64,000 bases of DNA from 3107 sp965216225 (GTDB lineage: Bacteria; Pseudomonadota; Alphaproteobacteria; Rhodobacterales; Rhodobacteraceae): positions 62,001-126,000 of the forward strand of contig CBDCFF010000026.1 in assembly GCA_965216225.1 (NCBI GenBank), read 5' to 3'. The translations under genes and the position numbers were made by a program. The notes under the pieces are model-generated. The model was not told the DNA's origin. It did no database searches and saw nothing but the letters and a program-made list of their open reading frames with translations. Each line of letters starts with the position of its first letter. The stretch's first letter is position 1. Of the stretch, positions 25,497 to 34,185 are shown piece after piece.

Positions 25497-26369
25497 TTAT
25501 CCCCGCCGGATGATCGAACCGGCGCCATGATCGGTGAAAAGCTCCAGCAGACAGGCGTTTGGCGCCCGTCCGTCAAGGATGACCGCAGCGCGAACGCCGC
25601 CTTTGATCGCCTGCACGCAGGTTTCCGTCTTGGGGATCATGCCGCCCGCAATCACGCCTTCGTCGGTCAGTTTGCGGATGTGATCGACGGTAAGCTCTGT
25701 CACCACATCGCCGTTCGCATCTTTCACGCCGGGCACATCGGTCAGAAGCAGCAGCCGGTCCGCCTTCAGCGCCGCCGCCATTGCACCCGCTGCGGTGTCC
25801 CCGTTGATATTGAAGGTTTCACCGTTCCGCCCGGCGCCAAGCGGCGCGATGACCGGAATCGTGTTGGCGTCAAACAGCGTCTTCAGCACCTGCGGATTGA
25901 TTTCCGAGGGCGTGCCGACAAAACCAAGGTCGGGATCGGTCTGATCGCAGATCATCAGATTGGCGTCCTTGCCCGACAGGCCCACGGCACGGCCGCCCTG
26001 CCGGTTGATCGCCTGCACGATCCGCTTGTTGACGCGGCCCGACAACACCATTTCAACCACTTCCACAGTTGCCATGTCCGTTACCCGCTTGCCGTTCACA
26101 AATTCCGACCGGATGTCGAGGCGGGCCAGCAGATCATCAATCATCGGGCCGCCGCCATGGACGACCATCGGGTTCACACCCACCTGCTGCATCAGCACGA
26201 TGTCGCGGGCGAAGGTTTCCATCGCCGTGTCGTCGCCCATCGCATGGCCGCCGAATTTGATGACGACAATCGCGTCGGTATAGCGTTGCAGATAGGGCAG
26301 CGCCTCGGAAAGGGTGCGCGCGGTGGCGATCCAGTCGCGGTTCATGCTCTTCATGCTCTGCTTCTTCAT
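25497..26369 (-). CDS. argB: Acetylglutamate kinase
   Basis: The enzyme phosphorylates N-acetylglutamate, the second step of arginine synthesis. Motifs: IVVIKFGGHAMGD (ATP site), VHGGGPMIDDLL, INGDTAAGAMAAAL and GGMIPKTETCVQAI. The start at ATG 26369 gives MKKQSMKSMNRDW; the in-frame start at 26450 would overlap engB, and MNRDWIATA at 26345 is a further alternative. About 290 residues, the usual size. It follows engB by 61 bp. Confidence 0.93.
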   Translation of the reverse strand: MKKQSMKSMNRDWIATARTLSEALPYLQRYTDAIVVIKFGGHAMGDDTAMETFARDIVLMQQVGVNPMVVHGGGPMIDDLLARLDIRSEFVNGKRVTDMATVEVVEMVLSGRVNKRIVQAINRQGGRAVGLSGKDANLMICDQTDPDLGFVGTPSEINPQVLKTLFDANTIPVIAPLGAGRNGETFNINGDTAAGAMAAALKADRLLLLTDVPGVKDANGDVVTELTVDHIRKLTDEGVIAGGMIPKTETCVQAIKGGVRAAVILDGRAPNACLLELFTDHGAGSIIRRG

Positions 26370-26430
26370 CTCGTCTGTCCCCGGTTCGGCCCTGTCTTCC
26401 CGAAGGCGCGCCCAAGGGCAAGGGGCTATC

Positions 26431-27084
26431 TCAGGCAATGATGGCGACAACGCTGCGCAGCGTTTCCAGCCCTTCGCCCTTTTCCGAGGAGGTCACGATC
26501 AGTTCCGGATAGGCGGCGGGATGTCTGGCAAGCGTTTCGCGGGTGATTTCCAGCGCCCTGTCCCGGTCGTGGGCCCTGGCCTTGTCGGCCTTGGTCATGA
26601 CCACCTGAAAGGTCACGGCGGCCCGGTCCAGAAGTGTCATGATCTCCTCATCCACCGCCCTGGCCCCGTGGCGCGTGTCGATCAGGACAAAGGCGCGGCG
26701 CAGGCTTTGCCGCCCGGCCAGATAGAATTTCAGCAGGCGCTGCCACTTTTCGACCACCGCCAGCGGCGCGTCAGCATAGCCGTAACCGGGCAGGTCCACC
26801 AGATAGTGGCTGCTGCCCAGGGTGAAATAATTGATTTCCTGTGTCCGCCCCGGCGTGCCGGACGCGCGCGCCAGCCCCTTGCGGCCCGTCAGTGCGTTGA
26901 TAAGGCTGGATTTCCCGACATTGGAACGACCGGCAAAGCAGATTTCGGGCCGGTCGGTGGCGGGCAGACCGGACATGGCGACGACGCCCCTGAGAAATTC
27001 CGTCGGTCCGGCAAAAAGCCTGCGGCCCGCCTCCCTCGCCTGCGGTTCGGGCGGGTCCGCGACGGGAAAGGAAAGCGCGCTCAT
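26431..27084 (-). CDS. engB: Ribosome biogenesis GTPase EngB (YihA/YsxC)
   Basis: A 217-residue GTPase needed for 50S assembly. G1 is AGRSNVGKSS, the switch region GTPGRTQEINYF, G3 DLPGYGYA and G4 MTKADK, all in the expected order. The ATG overlaps the stop of the MOSC gene by 4 bp. The order yidC-MOSC-engB-argB is frequent in Rhodobacteraceae. Confidence 0.96.
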   Translation of the reverse strand: MSALSFPVADPPEPQAREAGRRLFAGPTEFLRGVVAMSGLPATDRPEICFAGRSNVGKSSLINALTGRKGLARASGTPGRTQEINYFTLGSSHYLVDLPGYGYADAPLAVVEKWQRLLKFYLAGRQSLRRAFVLIDTRHGARAVDEEIMTLLDRAAVTFQVVMTKADKARAHDRDRALEITRETLARHPAAYPELIVTSSEKGEGLETLRSVVAIIA

Positions 27085-27848
27085 GCCGCGGCGCCCGTGC
27101 GGACATCATCGCCAACCGACAACGTGCCGCCTTCGGTGATTTCAACGAAGACGCCGAAATGCGGATGGCCGAACGCCGCATTCAGATGGCCCAGCACATC
27201 GCAATCTTCCCTGCCGGTTTCCGGGTTGCCGTTGGGCGCGCGGCATCGCCCCACCGGCTTTGTGACGCGGCCCCTCAGCGCGCCCAGCATGATTTCCCGT
27301 CCGATGAGGTCTAATTCCTGCCATGGCGCCAACCCTGCGGCCCAGACATTGCCGCGAAAACGGCGTCGGTCCAGCGGTTTGCCGACACTCTTTGACAGTG
27401 CGGCAAGGCTGGCGTCGGACAACAGCGTGACGGTTTGCGTGCTGCTGTCGGTCATTCCGCGATCAGGCAGATGAACCAGGAAAGAGGGGGCAGGGCGGTT
27501 GCGTGGATAGATGGGGTGCAGCCAGCGGATCAGCGCCGCCGCGCCCTCGTCAGTGGCGGGATCGAAGACAAGATCATCCAGTGCCGGATGCGACAGTATC
27601 ATCCGGCCATCGTGTGCGCGCGCGGCTCCCACCGCCATCAGCGCCGGGGCCTTCGCGCCACGGATGAATGCCGTGCAGCGCACCCATTGCGGACGGGTTC
27701 TGTCAATCGGCGCTCCCTCCTGCGCAAGCGCCCATTCGCGGTCGCCGGGCATGGTTCGCCCGGCAAACAGCCTGACGCGGGGCAGTGCCTCCACCCCCAG
27801 CCCCTTGACCGGGTGCCTGAACAGGGCGCTGATGCCGGCCGCCATCAC
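27081..27848 (-). CDS. MOSC domain-containing protein
   Basis: A 255-residue protein with the N-terminal beta-barrel motif (ALFRHPVKGLGVEALPRVRL, PGDREWAL) and a C-terminal MOSC domain (GNVWAAGLAPWQELDLIG, then VTKPVGRCRAPNGNPETG with the conserved Cys, and DCDVLGHLNAAFGH). MOSC proteins such as YcbX and mARC bind molybdenum cofactor and reduce N-hydroxylated compounds; the substrate here is unknown. Start and stop overlap yidC and engB by 4 bp. Confidence 0.9.
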   Translation of the reverse strand: MMAAGISALFRHPVKGLGVEALPRVRLFAGRTMPGDREWALAQEGAPIDRTRPQWVRCTAFIRGAKAPALMAVGAARAHDGRMILSHPALDDLVFDPATDEGAAALIRWLHPIYPRNRPAPSFLVHLPDRGMTDSSTQTVTLLSDASLAALSKSVGKPLDRRRFRGNVWAAGLAPWQELDLIGREIMLGALRGRVTKPVGRCRAPNGNPETGREDCDVLGHLNAAFGHPHFGVFVEITEGGTLSVGDDVRTGAAA

Positions 27849-29689
27849 TTTCCGCCTGCGCCCTTGTCCGTCGTGCTGCGCTTGAACCCGGCCCTGATGT
27901 TTCCGAACACGTCCGGGTTATAGCCGTGACTGCGCATGATCGCGTATTGCTGGATGAAGGTCATCGTGTTGTTGGCGATCCAGTACAGCACCAGCCCGCT
28001 GGCAAAGGTGCCCAGCATGAACATGAATATCCATGGCATCCAGGCAAAGATCATCTTTTGCGTGGGGTCGGTCGGGGCCGGGTTCAGCTTTTGCTGCAAC
28101 CACATGGAAATGCCAAGCAGGATGGGCAGAACCCCCAGCGAGACGATGGCGAGGATCGAACCGGGGTCGGGCGGAACAAAGGGCAAGAGACCGAAGAGGT
28201 TCAGGATAGAGGTCGGGTCCGGCGCCGACAGGTCGCGAATCCAGGCGATCCACGGCGCCTGTCGCAGTTCTATGGTGACGAAAATCACCTTGTAGAGTGA
28301 GAAGAAGATCGGGATCTGCAACAGGATCGGCAAACAGCCGGCGGCCGGGTTCACCTGCTTTTCCTTGTAAAGTTTCATCATTTCCTGCTGCATTTTCTGC
28401 CGATCATCGCCGCAGCGCTCCTTCAGCGCCTCCATCTCTGGCTGCAACTCTTTCATCTTCGCCATGGACGCATAGGATTTGTAGGCCAGTGGCAGCACGG
28501 CGGCCTTGATCACGAGGGTCAGCGCAATGATCGACCAGCCCATGTTGCCGACAAGCCGGTTGAGTGTGTGCAGCAGCCAGAAGATCGGCTTGGTCAGGAA
28601 AAAGAACCAGCCCCAGTCGATCGAATCCAGAAAGCCGGGCACATCCGCCGCGTTTTCATAGTTGCGGATGGCTTCCCATTCCTTCGCTCCGGCAAACAGG
28701 CGTGTGGTCACGGTTGCAATGGCCCCCGGTGCGACGGCAACCGTGGGCAGGCGTGCCTCGGTCATGTAAAGATCGGTGCTTTCGCGGTAAAGTTCCTTGG
28801 CCACGAATGGCTGACCTGCTGCGGGGATGAGCGTGGTCATCCAGTAATGATCGGTAAAGCCGATCCAGCCGCCTTCCGCGATCTCGCTCACCCCGGCCCG
28901 CGCTGCCTCGCGCTGCACAACCGGCAGGTCGGTCAGATTGCCATAGCTGTTTTCCGTCAGTTGCCCATCCGCCATGAGGATGACGCCTTCGTGGATGATG
29001 AAGAAGCCTTTCAGGTCCTGCGGCTCCCCGTGCCGGGCCAAAAGCGCATAGGGCGCCATGCGCGCGGCGCCCGCGCTGCCGTTTTCCACCGATTGGGTGA
29101 TGGTGAACATGTAGTTGTCATCAATGGCGATCTCACGGCGGAACAGCAGCCCCCGCGGGCTTTGCCAGACCAGTCTGACAGGGTTGTCCGGGGTCAGGGG
29201 GCCGGTGCCTTCGGCCTGCCAGATGGTATTGGCGCCCGGAACGTCGCCCTGTTGCAGATCGCCGCCCGGCGCCCAGCCATGGACCGAATAATAGGCGCCC
29301 TCCCGGCCTTCGGGGATCAGCAGCCTGACAATCTCCTCGCCACCGATCGAGACCCGATAGTCACGCAGGGACAGATCGTCGATACGCCCGCCAAGAAGCG
29401 AGATGGAGCCCGTCAGGCGCGGCGTGTCAATCCCGACGCGGGGGGCGTCGGCAACCGAAATGCCGGCGGTTCCTGCGGTTCCTGCGGTTCCTGTGGCCGC
29501 CGCCGGCTCAGCGGCGGTTTCGGCAGGCGCAATCAACCCTTGCCCGGCCTGGCCCTGCGTATCTTCGGCAACAGTGACGGTGTTTGGGGCGACTTCCGGA
29601 TTCCGCGGCGGGAAAAGCGTCGTCCATACGACCAGCACCGTGGTGCACAGCACGATTGCGAGAAGAAGGTTCTTGTTCTGATCGTCCAT
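27845..29689 (-). CDS. yidC: Membrane protein insertase YidC
   Basis: The 614-residue Gram-negative form has an N-terminal membrane anchor (about 6-25), a large periplasmic domain (about 60-350) and five C-terminal membrane segments. The insertase core starts near GWSIIALTLVIKAAVLPLAY, contains the hydrophilic-groove Arg region and the coiled loop MKELQPEMEALKERCGDDRQ, and ends with the basic tail GFKRSTTDKGAGGK. It inserts membrane proteins alone or with SecY. A 9-bp tandem repeat near 29465-29490 encodes Gly-Thr-Ala repeats in the linker. Confidence 0.97.
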   Translation of the reverse strand: MDDQNKNLLLAIVLCTTVLVVWTTLFPPRNPEVAPNTVTVAEDTQGQAGQGLIAPAETAAEPAAATGTAGTAGTAGISVADAPRVGIDTPRLTGSISLLGGRIDDLSLRDYRVSIGGEEIVRLLIPEGREGAYYSVHGWAPGGDLQQGDVPGANTIWQAEGTGPLTPDNPVRLVWQSPRGLLFRREIAIDDNYMFTITQSVENGSAGAARMAPYALLARHGEPQDLKGFFIIHEGVILMADGQLTENSYGNLTDLPVVQREAARAGVSEIAEGGWIGFTDHYWMTTLIPAAGQPFVAKELYRESTDLYMTEARLPTVAVAPGAIATVTTRLFAGAKEWEAIRNYENAADVPGFLDSIDWGWFFFLTKPIFWLLHTLNRLVGNMGWSIIALTLVIKAAVLPLAYKSYASMAKMKELQPEMEALKERCGDDRQKMQQEMMKLYKEKQVNPAAGCLPILLQIPIFFSLYKVIFVTIELRQAPWIAWIRDLSAPDPTSILNLFGLLPFVPPDPGSILAIVSLGVLPILLGISMWLQQKLNPAPTDPTQKMIFAWMPWIFMFMLGTFASGLVLYWIANNTMTFIQQYAIMRSHGYNPDVFGNIRAGFKRSTTDKGAGGK

Positions 29690-29804
29690 AAGGGGATGCC
29701 CTGCCTGTCCGTCCGAAAGGGGTTTCGGCGGTTGAACAGACTGGGGCGGGAAATGTCAACAGGCGGCTGCTGAAACGGCGCCGGGATGTCATTCAGCCCG
29801 ACGA

Positions 29805-31331
29805 TTATTCGGGGCGTGTTGCACTGCGGGGCGGAAATTTCGCGCGATACCGCAGGAGCCAGTCAGGAACCTCCTCCGGCGGCATCGGCCGGGCAATGCC
29901 GAACCCCTGAACATGGCGGCATCCCAGTTGCGCCAGCAACGCATGTTGTTCGGGCGTCTCCACCCCCTCGGCCACGCATTCGATATGAAGTTGACTGGCC
30001 ATCGTCAGGATGGCCCGGACCATCCGTTCCTGATTCCGGTCGGTCGCGATGTTCGATATGAATGAGCGGTCAATCTTCAGCCGGTCCACCGAAAATCGCT
30101 GGATATTCACGATGGAGGCGTGACCAGTGCCGAAATCATCCAGATCAACCCGGCAACCGAGCTCTGAAAGTTGCCGGATATTGCGCGTCACGACATCATG
30201 CTCTGATCGCGAAACCACGGTTTCCAGCACTTCGACGGTCAGGCGTTCGGGGGCCAGATCAAACCGCTCCAGTTCCCGCCGGATGCGATCGAGGAGCTTG
30301 GGATTGTGCAACTCGTTGACCGAGAAATTGACGGCAACGGAAGGGACTGCCAGCTCTGCCTTGTCCCATGAGGACAGGCTGGTCAGCGCCCCGAAGAGCA
30401 TGAACCCGCTCAGACGTTCCGACAGTCCGGTGTCTTCGATGATGGGCAGAAACTCTCCGGGCAGGATGGTGCCGCGTTCCGGGTGATCCCAGCGCGCAAG
30501 CGCCTCGAAGCCGCTGATCCGCCCCGTTTCAGTGCAGATTTGAGGCTGAAACCATGGGCGTATCTGGCCGATTTCCAAGGCTTTTTCTATTTCCTGCGAC
30601 AGGTCGCGCTGAAATGCGGCCTGCTTGCGCATATCGGCGGAAAAGGCGCGCACCGCGCCAGAGCCGTTTCGCTTGGCAATGACAAGGGCGGTCTCGGCGG
30701 CGTCCAGCATTGCCGCGCCGCCCGGCCGCAGGGCGTCGTCCTTTCGGCAAAAGCCGACGCAGGCCGTCAGATAGGCGGAAACGCCGTCGATCAGGAATGC
30801 CTCGGCCAGCGAGTTCTGAAGGCGCGCCGCAATTTCCAGAAGGCTTTCCAGATCGCCCCGGCTGACCGGGGCGAGGATCAATCCGAACCGTGTGCCTTCG
30901 AGTCTGGCAAGCGTGTCGCCGCTGCGCAGGGAGGCGCCAATCCGCGCCGCAACCTGTTCCAGAACCTCGTCGGCGGCGTCACGCCCGAAGCGGTCCCGCA
31001 GGGTGTCGAATTCCTCTATCTCAATCGCGACCAAAGCGGTGGTGAGGGATGATTTCGATGCCTTTTCAATGATATGATCGGTTTTCCCTATCAAATATTC
31101 GCGCTTGTGAAGACCGGTAAGCGGGTCGGTCGCCATCGCCTGGCCAAGGCGCGCGCCGGGAAAGGAGCGCAGAGTGCCGATCAGGGTCATCACGATTGCC
31201 AGCAGCACAAGCGCCGGTTCCCCGCCATTCCAGTAGACGCCCAGAAAAAGCGCCGGCAGAAAGACGAAAAGCTGCGGCGGCAACAAAAGCTGTGCCGCGA
31301 ATTCATAGCCGGCCTTGAACCTTCGGGGCAT
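29805..31331 (-). CDS. GGDEF/EAL protein, cyclase site degenerate
   Basis: A 508-residue protein with two hydrophobic segments near the N-terminus (about 12-60), a GGDEF-like domain (TDPLTGLHKREYLIG onward) and an EAL domain. The GGDEF signature is replaced by EGTRF, so the cyclase domain is probably inactive. The EAL domain keeps FEALARW, DDFGTGHASIVNI and RFSVDRLKIDRSFI, so it probably cleaves cyclic di-GMP. The ATG at 31331 follows GGTGGAG; an in-frame GTG at 31343 is less likely. It is inserted in the usual ttcA-yidC neighbourhood. The signal it senses is unknown. Confidence 0.88.
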   Translation of the reverse strand: MPRRFKAGYEFAAQLLLPPQLFVFLPALFLGVYWNGGEPALVLLAIVMTLIGTLRSFPGARLGQAMATDPLTGLHKREYLIGKTDHIIEKASKSSLTTALVAIEIEEFDTLRDRFGRDAADEVLEQVAARIGASLRSGDTLARLEGTRFGLILAPVSRGDLESLLEIAARLQNSLAEAFLIDGVSAYLTACVGFCRKDDALRPGGAAMLDAAETALVIAKRNGSGAVRAFSADMRKQAAFQRDLSQEIEKALEIGQIRPWFQPQICTETGRISGFEALARWDHPERGTILPGEFLPIIEDTGLSERLSGFMLFGALTSLSSWDKAELAVPSVAVNFSVNELHNPKLLDRIRRELERFDLAPERLTVEVLETVVSRSEHDVVTRNIRQLSELGCRVDLDDFGTGHASIVNIQRFSVDRLKIDRSFISNIATDRNQERMVRAILTMASQLHIECVAEGVETPEQHALLAQLGCRHVQGFGIARPMPPEEVPDWLLRYRAKFPPRSATRPE

Positions 31332-31414
31332 TGCTGTCTCCACCTGATCAGGAATTGACGATCTGGGGCAGGGTAGCGTTGCGGGATCACCAGTCGGTTA
31401 ACGGTATCCGGAAT

Positions 31415-32266
31415 TTATCCTTGTTTCTCATTCGGTTCGTCGGTTTCGCGCGCAAGGCCCGCAAAATCGAAAAGCGTCCGGTCCAGCAGATGCGAGGGCC
31501 GCGCATTCATCAGCGACCGGAACATGATCTGTCGCCGACCGTGGGCGTTCCTTTCCCAGTCGTCCAGAATCTGCGCTACCTGTCGGCGTTGCAATCCGTC
31601 TTGCGACCCGCAAAGATCGCAGGGAATGATCGGGTAATTCATTGCGGCGGCGAATTTCCGGCAATCGGCCTCTGCCACATGGGCGAGGGGGCGGCAGACG
31701 AACATGTCGCCCGCCTCGTTCAGCAGCCTGGGGGGCATCGTCGCCCGCCGCCCGCCGTGGAAGAGGTTCATGAAGAAGGTTTCCAGAATATCATCGCGGT
31801 GATGGCCGAGGACGACGGCGGAACAGCCCTCTTCCCGCGCAATCCTGTAAAGGTTTCCGCGTCTGAGACGGGAACAAAGCGCGCAATGGGTGCGTCCCTG
31901 CGGGGTCTTGTCAACGACGATGGAATAGGTGTCCTGATACTCGATCCGGTGCGCCACGCCCATGCGCTCCAGAAATTCCGGCAGCACGGTTGCCGGAAAG
32001 CCCGGCTGCCCCTGATCGAGGTTGCAGGCCAGAATGTCCACCGGCAGAAGCCCGCGCCATTTCAACTCATGAAGGGCCGCCAGCATCGTGTAGCTGTCCT
32101 TGCCGCCCGAGAGGCAGACCAGCCAGCGGGTGCCGGGTTCGATCATGGCGTATCGCTCGATCGCTTCGCGGGTATCGCGCACGATGCGTTTGCGCAGCTT
32201 CCTGAACTCCGTCGTCGAAGGCGCGCCATGAAAGAGCGGGTGTATATCGTGCGGATCGTCGAACAT
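31415..32266 (-). CDS. ttcA: tRNA 2-thiocytidine synthetase TtcA
   Basis: The 283-residue PP-loop enzyme thiolates C32 of some tRNAs. The ATP motif is CLSGGKDSYTML near residue 54. The two CxxC pairs that hold the iron-sulfur cluster are in CALCSRLRRG and CDLCGSQDG. GHHRDDILETFFMNLFHGG is also characteristic. Length and motif order fit TtcA; TtuA-like alternatives are less likely. It lies between yidD and the GGDEF/EAL gene. Confidence 0.94.
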   Translation of the reverse strand: MFDDPHDIHPLFHGAPSTTEFRKLRKRIVRDTREAIERYAMIEPGTRWLVCLSGGKDSYTMLAALHELKWRGLLPVDILACNLDQGQPGFPATVLPEFLERMGVAHRIEYQDTYSIVVDKTPQGRTHCALCSRLRRGNLYRIAREEGCSAVVLGHHRDDILETFFMNLFHGGRRATMPPRLLNEAGDMFVCRPLAHVAEADCRKFAAAMNYPIIPCDLCGSQDGLQRRQVAQILDDWERNAHGRRQIMFRSLMNARPSHLLDRTLFDFAGLARETDEPNEKQG

Positions 32267-32397
32267 GAGGCGCGATCTAGCGCAATTGCGTCAACCGGGC
32301 AATCCCTGTCCCCGTGCGACGGGTCGGGCGGTTCGGCGGATACGCACGAATCGGGGCGCACAACCGCCCCCCGACTGCCTGCCGCGCGATGATCCGG

Positions 32398-32634
32398 TCA
32401 GCGTCGGTCCTTCCGCTCGGGCACGTCGTCTGCGCCGCTGCCGCCCCATGGGTGGCAACGGGCGATGCGCCTTGCGGCAAGCCAACTGCCCCTGACGCCG
32501 CCGTGTTTTTCCAGCGCCTCCAGCGCGTAGGCCGAACAGGTGGGCCGGAAGCGGCAGCCGTGGCCGAGCCAGGGCGACAGGATCAACCGGTAGGCGCGGA
32601 CGGGAAGCGCGATGAGGTGGGCGAGGGGGGTCAT
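32398..32634 (-). CDS. yidD: Membrane protein insertion efficiency factor YidD
   Basis: The 78-residue protein starts MTPLAHLIALPVRAYRLILS and has the family signature CRFRPTCSAYALEALEKHG with its cysteines, and RIARCHPWGGSGADDVP. YidD helps YidC insert some membrane proteins. Its ATG overlaps the rnpA stop (ATGA), as in the standard rpmH-rnpA-yidD order. Confidence 0.95.
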   Translation of the reverse strand: MTPLAHLIALPVRAYRLILSPWLGHGCRFRPTCSAYALEALEKHGGVRGSWLAARRIARCHPWGGSGADDVPERKDRR

Positions 32635-33050
32635 TTCGCGGGCTGGTGGATTTTCCGCAGGGCGGTTTCGAGGTCGTTCAGCAAATCGGCGAAAGGGCGG
32701 GCGGCGGTTTCCACGGGGCGGCCCACCAGCACATAGTCCCAGCCGGGCCTGCCATGGCCGGGCAGAATGGCGCGCGCGATTTCGCGCAGGCGGCGTTTGG
32801 CGCGATTGCGGGCGACGGCGTTGCCGATTTTCCTGGAGCAGGTAAAACCCACGCGGATCGCATCCGGCGGCTCATCTTCACCCCGCTTGCGGGCTTGCAG
32901 CAGAAAGCCGGGCACGGGTTTGCGGCGCGCGCGGGCGGCGCGCAGAAAATCAGGGCGCTTTTTCAGGGTTTCCAGACCAGCGGAAACCGCCGGGGGTCTT
33001 GTCGCGCGCCCGGCGGCATCGCCTGTCGCGGGGGCCTTCGGCGGTGTCAT
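32631..33050 (-). CDS. rnpA: Ribonuclease P protein component
   Basis: The 139-residue basic protein assists RNase P RNA in 5' processing of tRNA precursors. After a longer N-terminal extension (about 25 residues, APATGDAAGRATRPPA), the family core begins ETLKKRPDFLRAARAR. The RNR signature is GFTCSRKIGNAVARNRAKRR. The start is the ATG 19 bp downstream of rpmH; a shorter start is possible because the first 25 residues are not conserved. Confidence 0.93.
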   Translation of the reverse strand: MTPPKAPATGDAAGRATRPPAVSAGLETLKKRPDFLRAARARRKPVPGFLLQARKRGEDEPPDAIRVGFTCSRKIGNAVARNRAKRRLREIARAILPGHGRPGWDYVLVGRPVETAARPFADLLNDLETALRKIHQPAK

Positions 33051-33069
33051 GGCCTGTTCCGGCGTCAGC

Positions 33070-33204
33070 TTATGCGCTGAGCGCCTTGCGGCCCCGCGCC
33101 CGGCGCGCGTTCAGAATCTTGCGGCCGGCCCTGGTGGCCATGCGGGCGCGAAAGCCGTGGCGGCGCTTGCGAACCAAGTTTGAGGGTTGATAGGTGCGTT
33201 TCAT
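33070..33204 (-). CDS. rpmH: 50S ribosomal protein L34
   Basis: A 44-residue L34, MKRTYQPSNLVRKRRHGFRA and onward, ending GRKALSA followed by TAA. GGAG precedes the ATG. The gene is too short for many ORF scans but its identity is unmistakable. It heads the rpmH-rnpA-yidD group behind a good sigma-70 type promoter. Confidence 0.98.
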   Translation of the reverse strand: MKRTYQPSNLVRKRRHGFRARMATRAGRKILNARRARGRKALSA

Positions 33205-33270
33205 CGCCCGTCTCCGTCAGATCGTTCCCGGAATCCGGCGGATTCGGGAGCATCGGTGTCCGAAGCCCGG

Positions 33271-33299
33271 GATTTAGGGGGATTGCGGGCAGATGTCAA
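33271..33299 (-). promoter_or_regulatory. Promoter of rpmH-rnpA-yidD
   Basis: On the minus strand TTGACA (33299-33294) and TAAATC (33276-33271) are separated by 17 bp. This lies about 67 bp upstream of the rpmH start codon. The consensus -35 box and exact spacing make this one of the clearest promoters in the window; the -10 box is weak. Confidence 0.65.
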
Positions 33300-33447
33300 T
33301 TCGCCCGTGCAGTTTTTGCTGCAAACCCTGCCGACAGACGGGGGGCATGATCGCTGTGGATCAAGCAACCGTGAACGGTCTTGGCGCCGGGTGGCTTTGG
33401 CGCGCATGTTATGTCAGGAGTGAGCAGGGGACGGAACAGCAAGGAAG

Positions 33448-34185
33448 ATGCCTGACATGCCTCGGAACACGCCCGATTCCGGCTTGCGGCGCGCTTTGCC
33501 GCTGGTCGCCATTCTGGTGGTCGCGGCAATCGGGTTTTTCACCTTGGGCGATTATCTGAGCTTTGAAACACTGGCCGCGAACCGGGAGGCGCTGACCACG
33601 TGTCGGGATGCGAATTTCATGCTGACCGCGCTGGCCTTCGTGGCGGTCTATGTGGTGATTGTCGCCTTCTCGCTGCCCGGCGCAACCATCGCCACATTGA
33701 CCGGCGGGTTCCTGTTCGGTGTCTTTCCGGGCGCGCTTTTCAACATCCTGGCCGCGACCATCGGGGCCACGGCGGTTTTCATGGCCGCGCGCCGGGGACT
33801 GGGCGAGAGACTCGCCGCTAGGATGGAAGCGTCCGAAGGCGCCGTGAAACGCATCAAGGACGGGATCGACGAAAACCAGTGGTCGATGCTGTTCCTGATC
33901 CGGCTGGTTCCCGCAGTGCCCTTCTTCGTGGCCAACCTCGTCCCGGCGCTGGTGGGGGCACCGCTTCATCGTTTTGTGATCTCGACCTTTCTGGGGATCA
34001 TTCCGGGCGGTGTGGTCTATACGTCCGTGGGCGCCGGGCTGGGCGAGGTGTTCGAGGCAGGCGAAACCCCCGATCCGGGCATCGTCTTCGAGCCGCATAT
34101 CCTGCTGCCGATGCTCGGGCTCTGCGCTTTGGCGGCGTTGCCTGTCGTGCTGAGGGTCTTTTGCAGGAAAGGGGCTGCGGAATGA
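33448..34185 (+). CDS. TVP38/TMEM64 (DedA-like) membrane protein
   Basis: A 245-residue protein with about five hydrophobic segments. The SNARE-associated/TVP38 core is visible as AFSLPGATIATLTGGFLFGV, FMAARRGLGERLAARMEA, LFLIRLVPAVPFFVANLVPA and FLGIIPGGVVYTSVGAGLG. Such proteins are membrane scramblases or transporters of unclear bacterial role. The stop overlaps the start of an FAD oxidoreductase gene (ATGA). In other bacteria the two domains can be fused into one protein, which supports a joint function. Confidence 0.88.
   Translation: MPDMPRNTPDSGLRRALPLVAILVVAAIGFFTLGDYLSFETLAANREALTTCRDANFMLTALAFVAVYVVIVAFSLPGATIATLTGGFLFGVFPGALFNILAATIGATAVFMAARRGLGERLAARMEASEGAVKRIKDGIDENQWSMLFLIRLVPAVPFFVANLVPALVGAPLHRFVISTFLGIIPGGVVYTSVGAGLGEVFEAGETPDPGIVFEPHILLPMLGLCALAALPVVLRVFCRKGAAE

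Noticed and set aside
33345..33370. DnaA-box-like TGTGGATCA near rpmH, as a sign of a replication origin
   Set aside because: Only one near match is present, with no cluster, AT-rich stretch or dnaA gene nearby.
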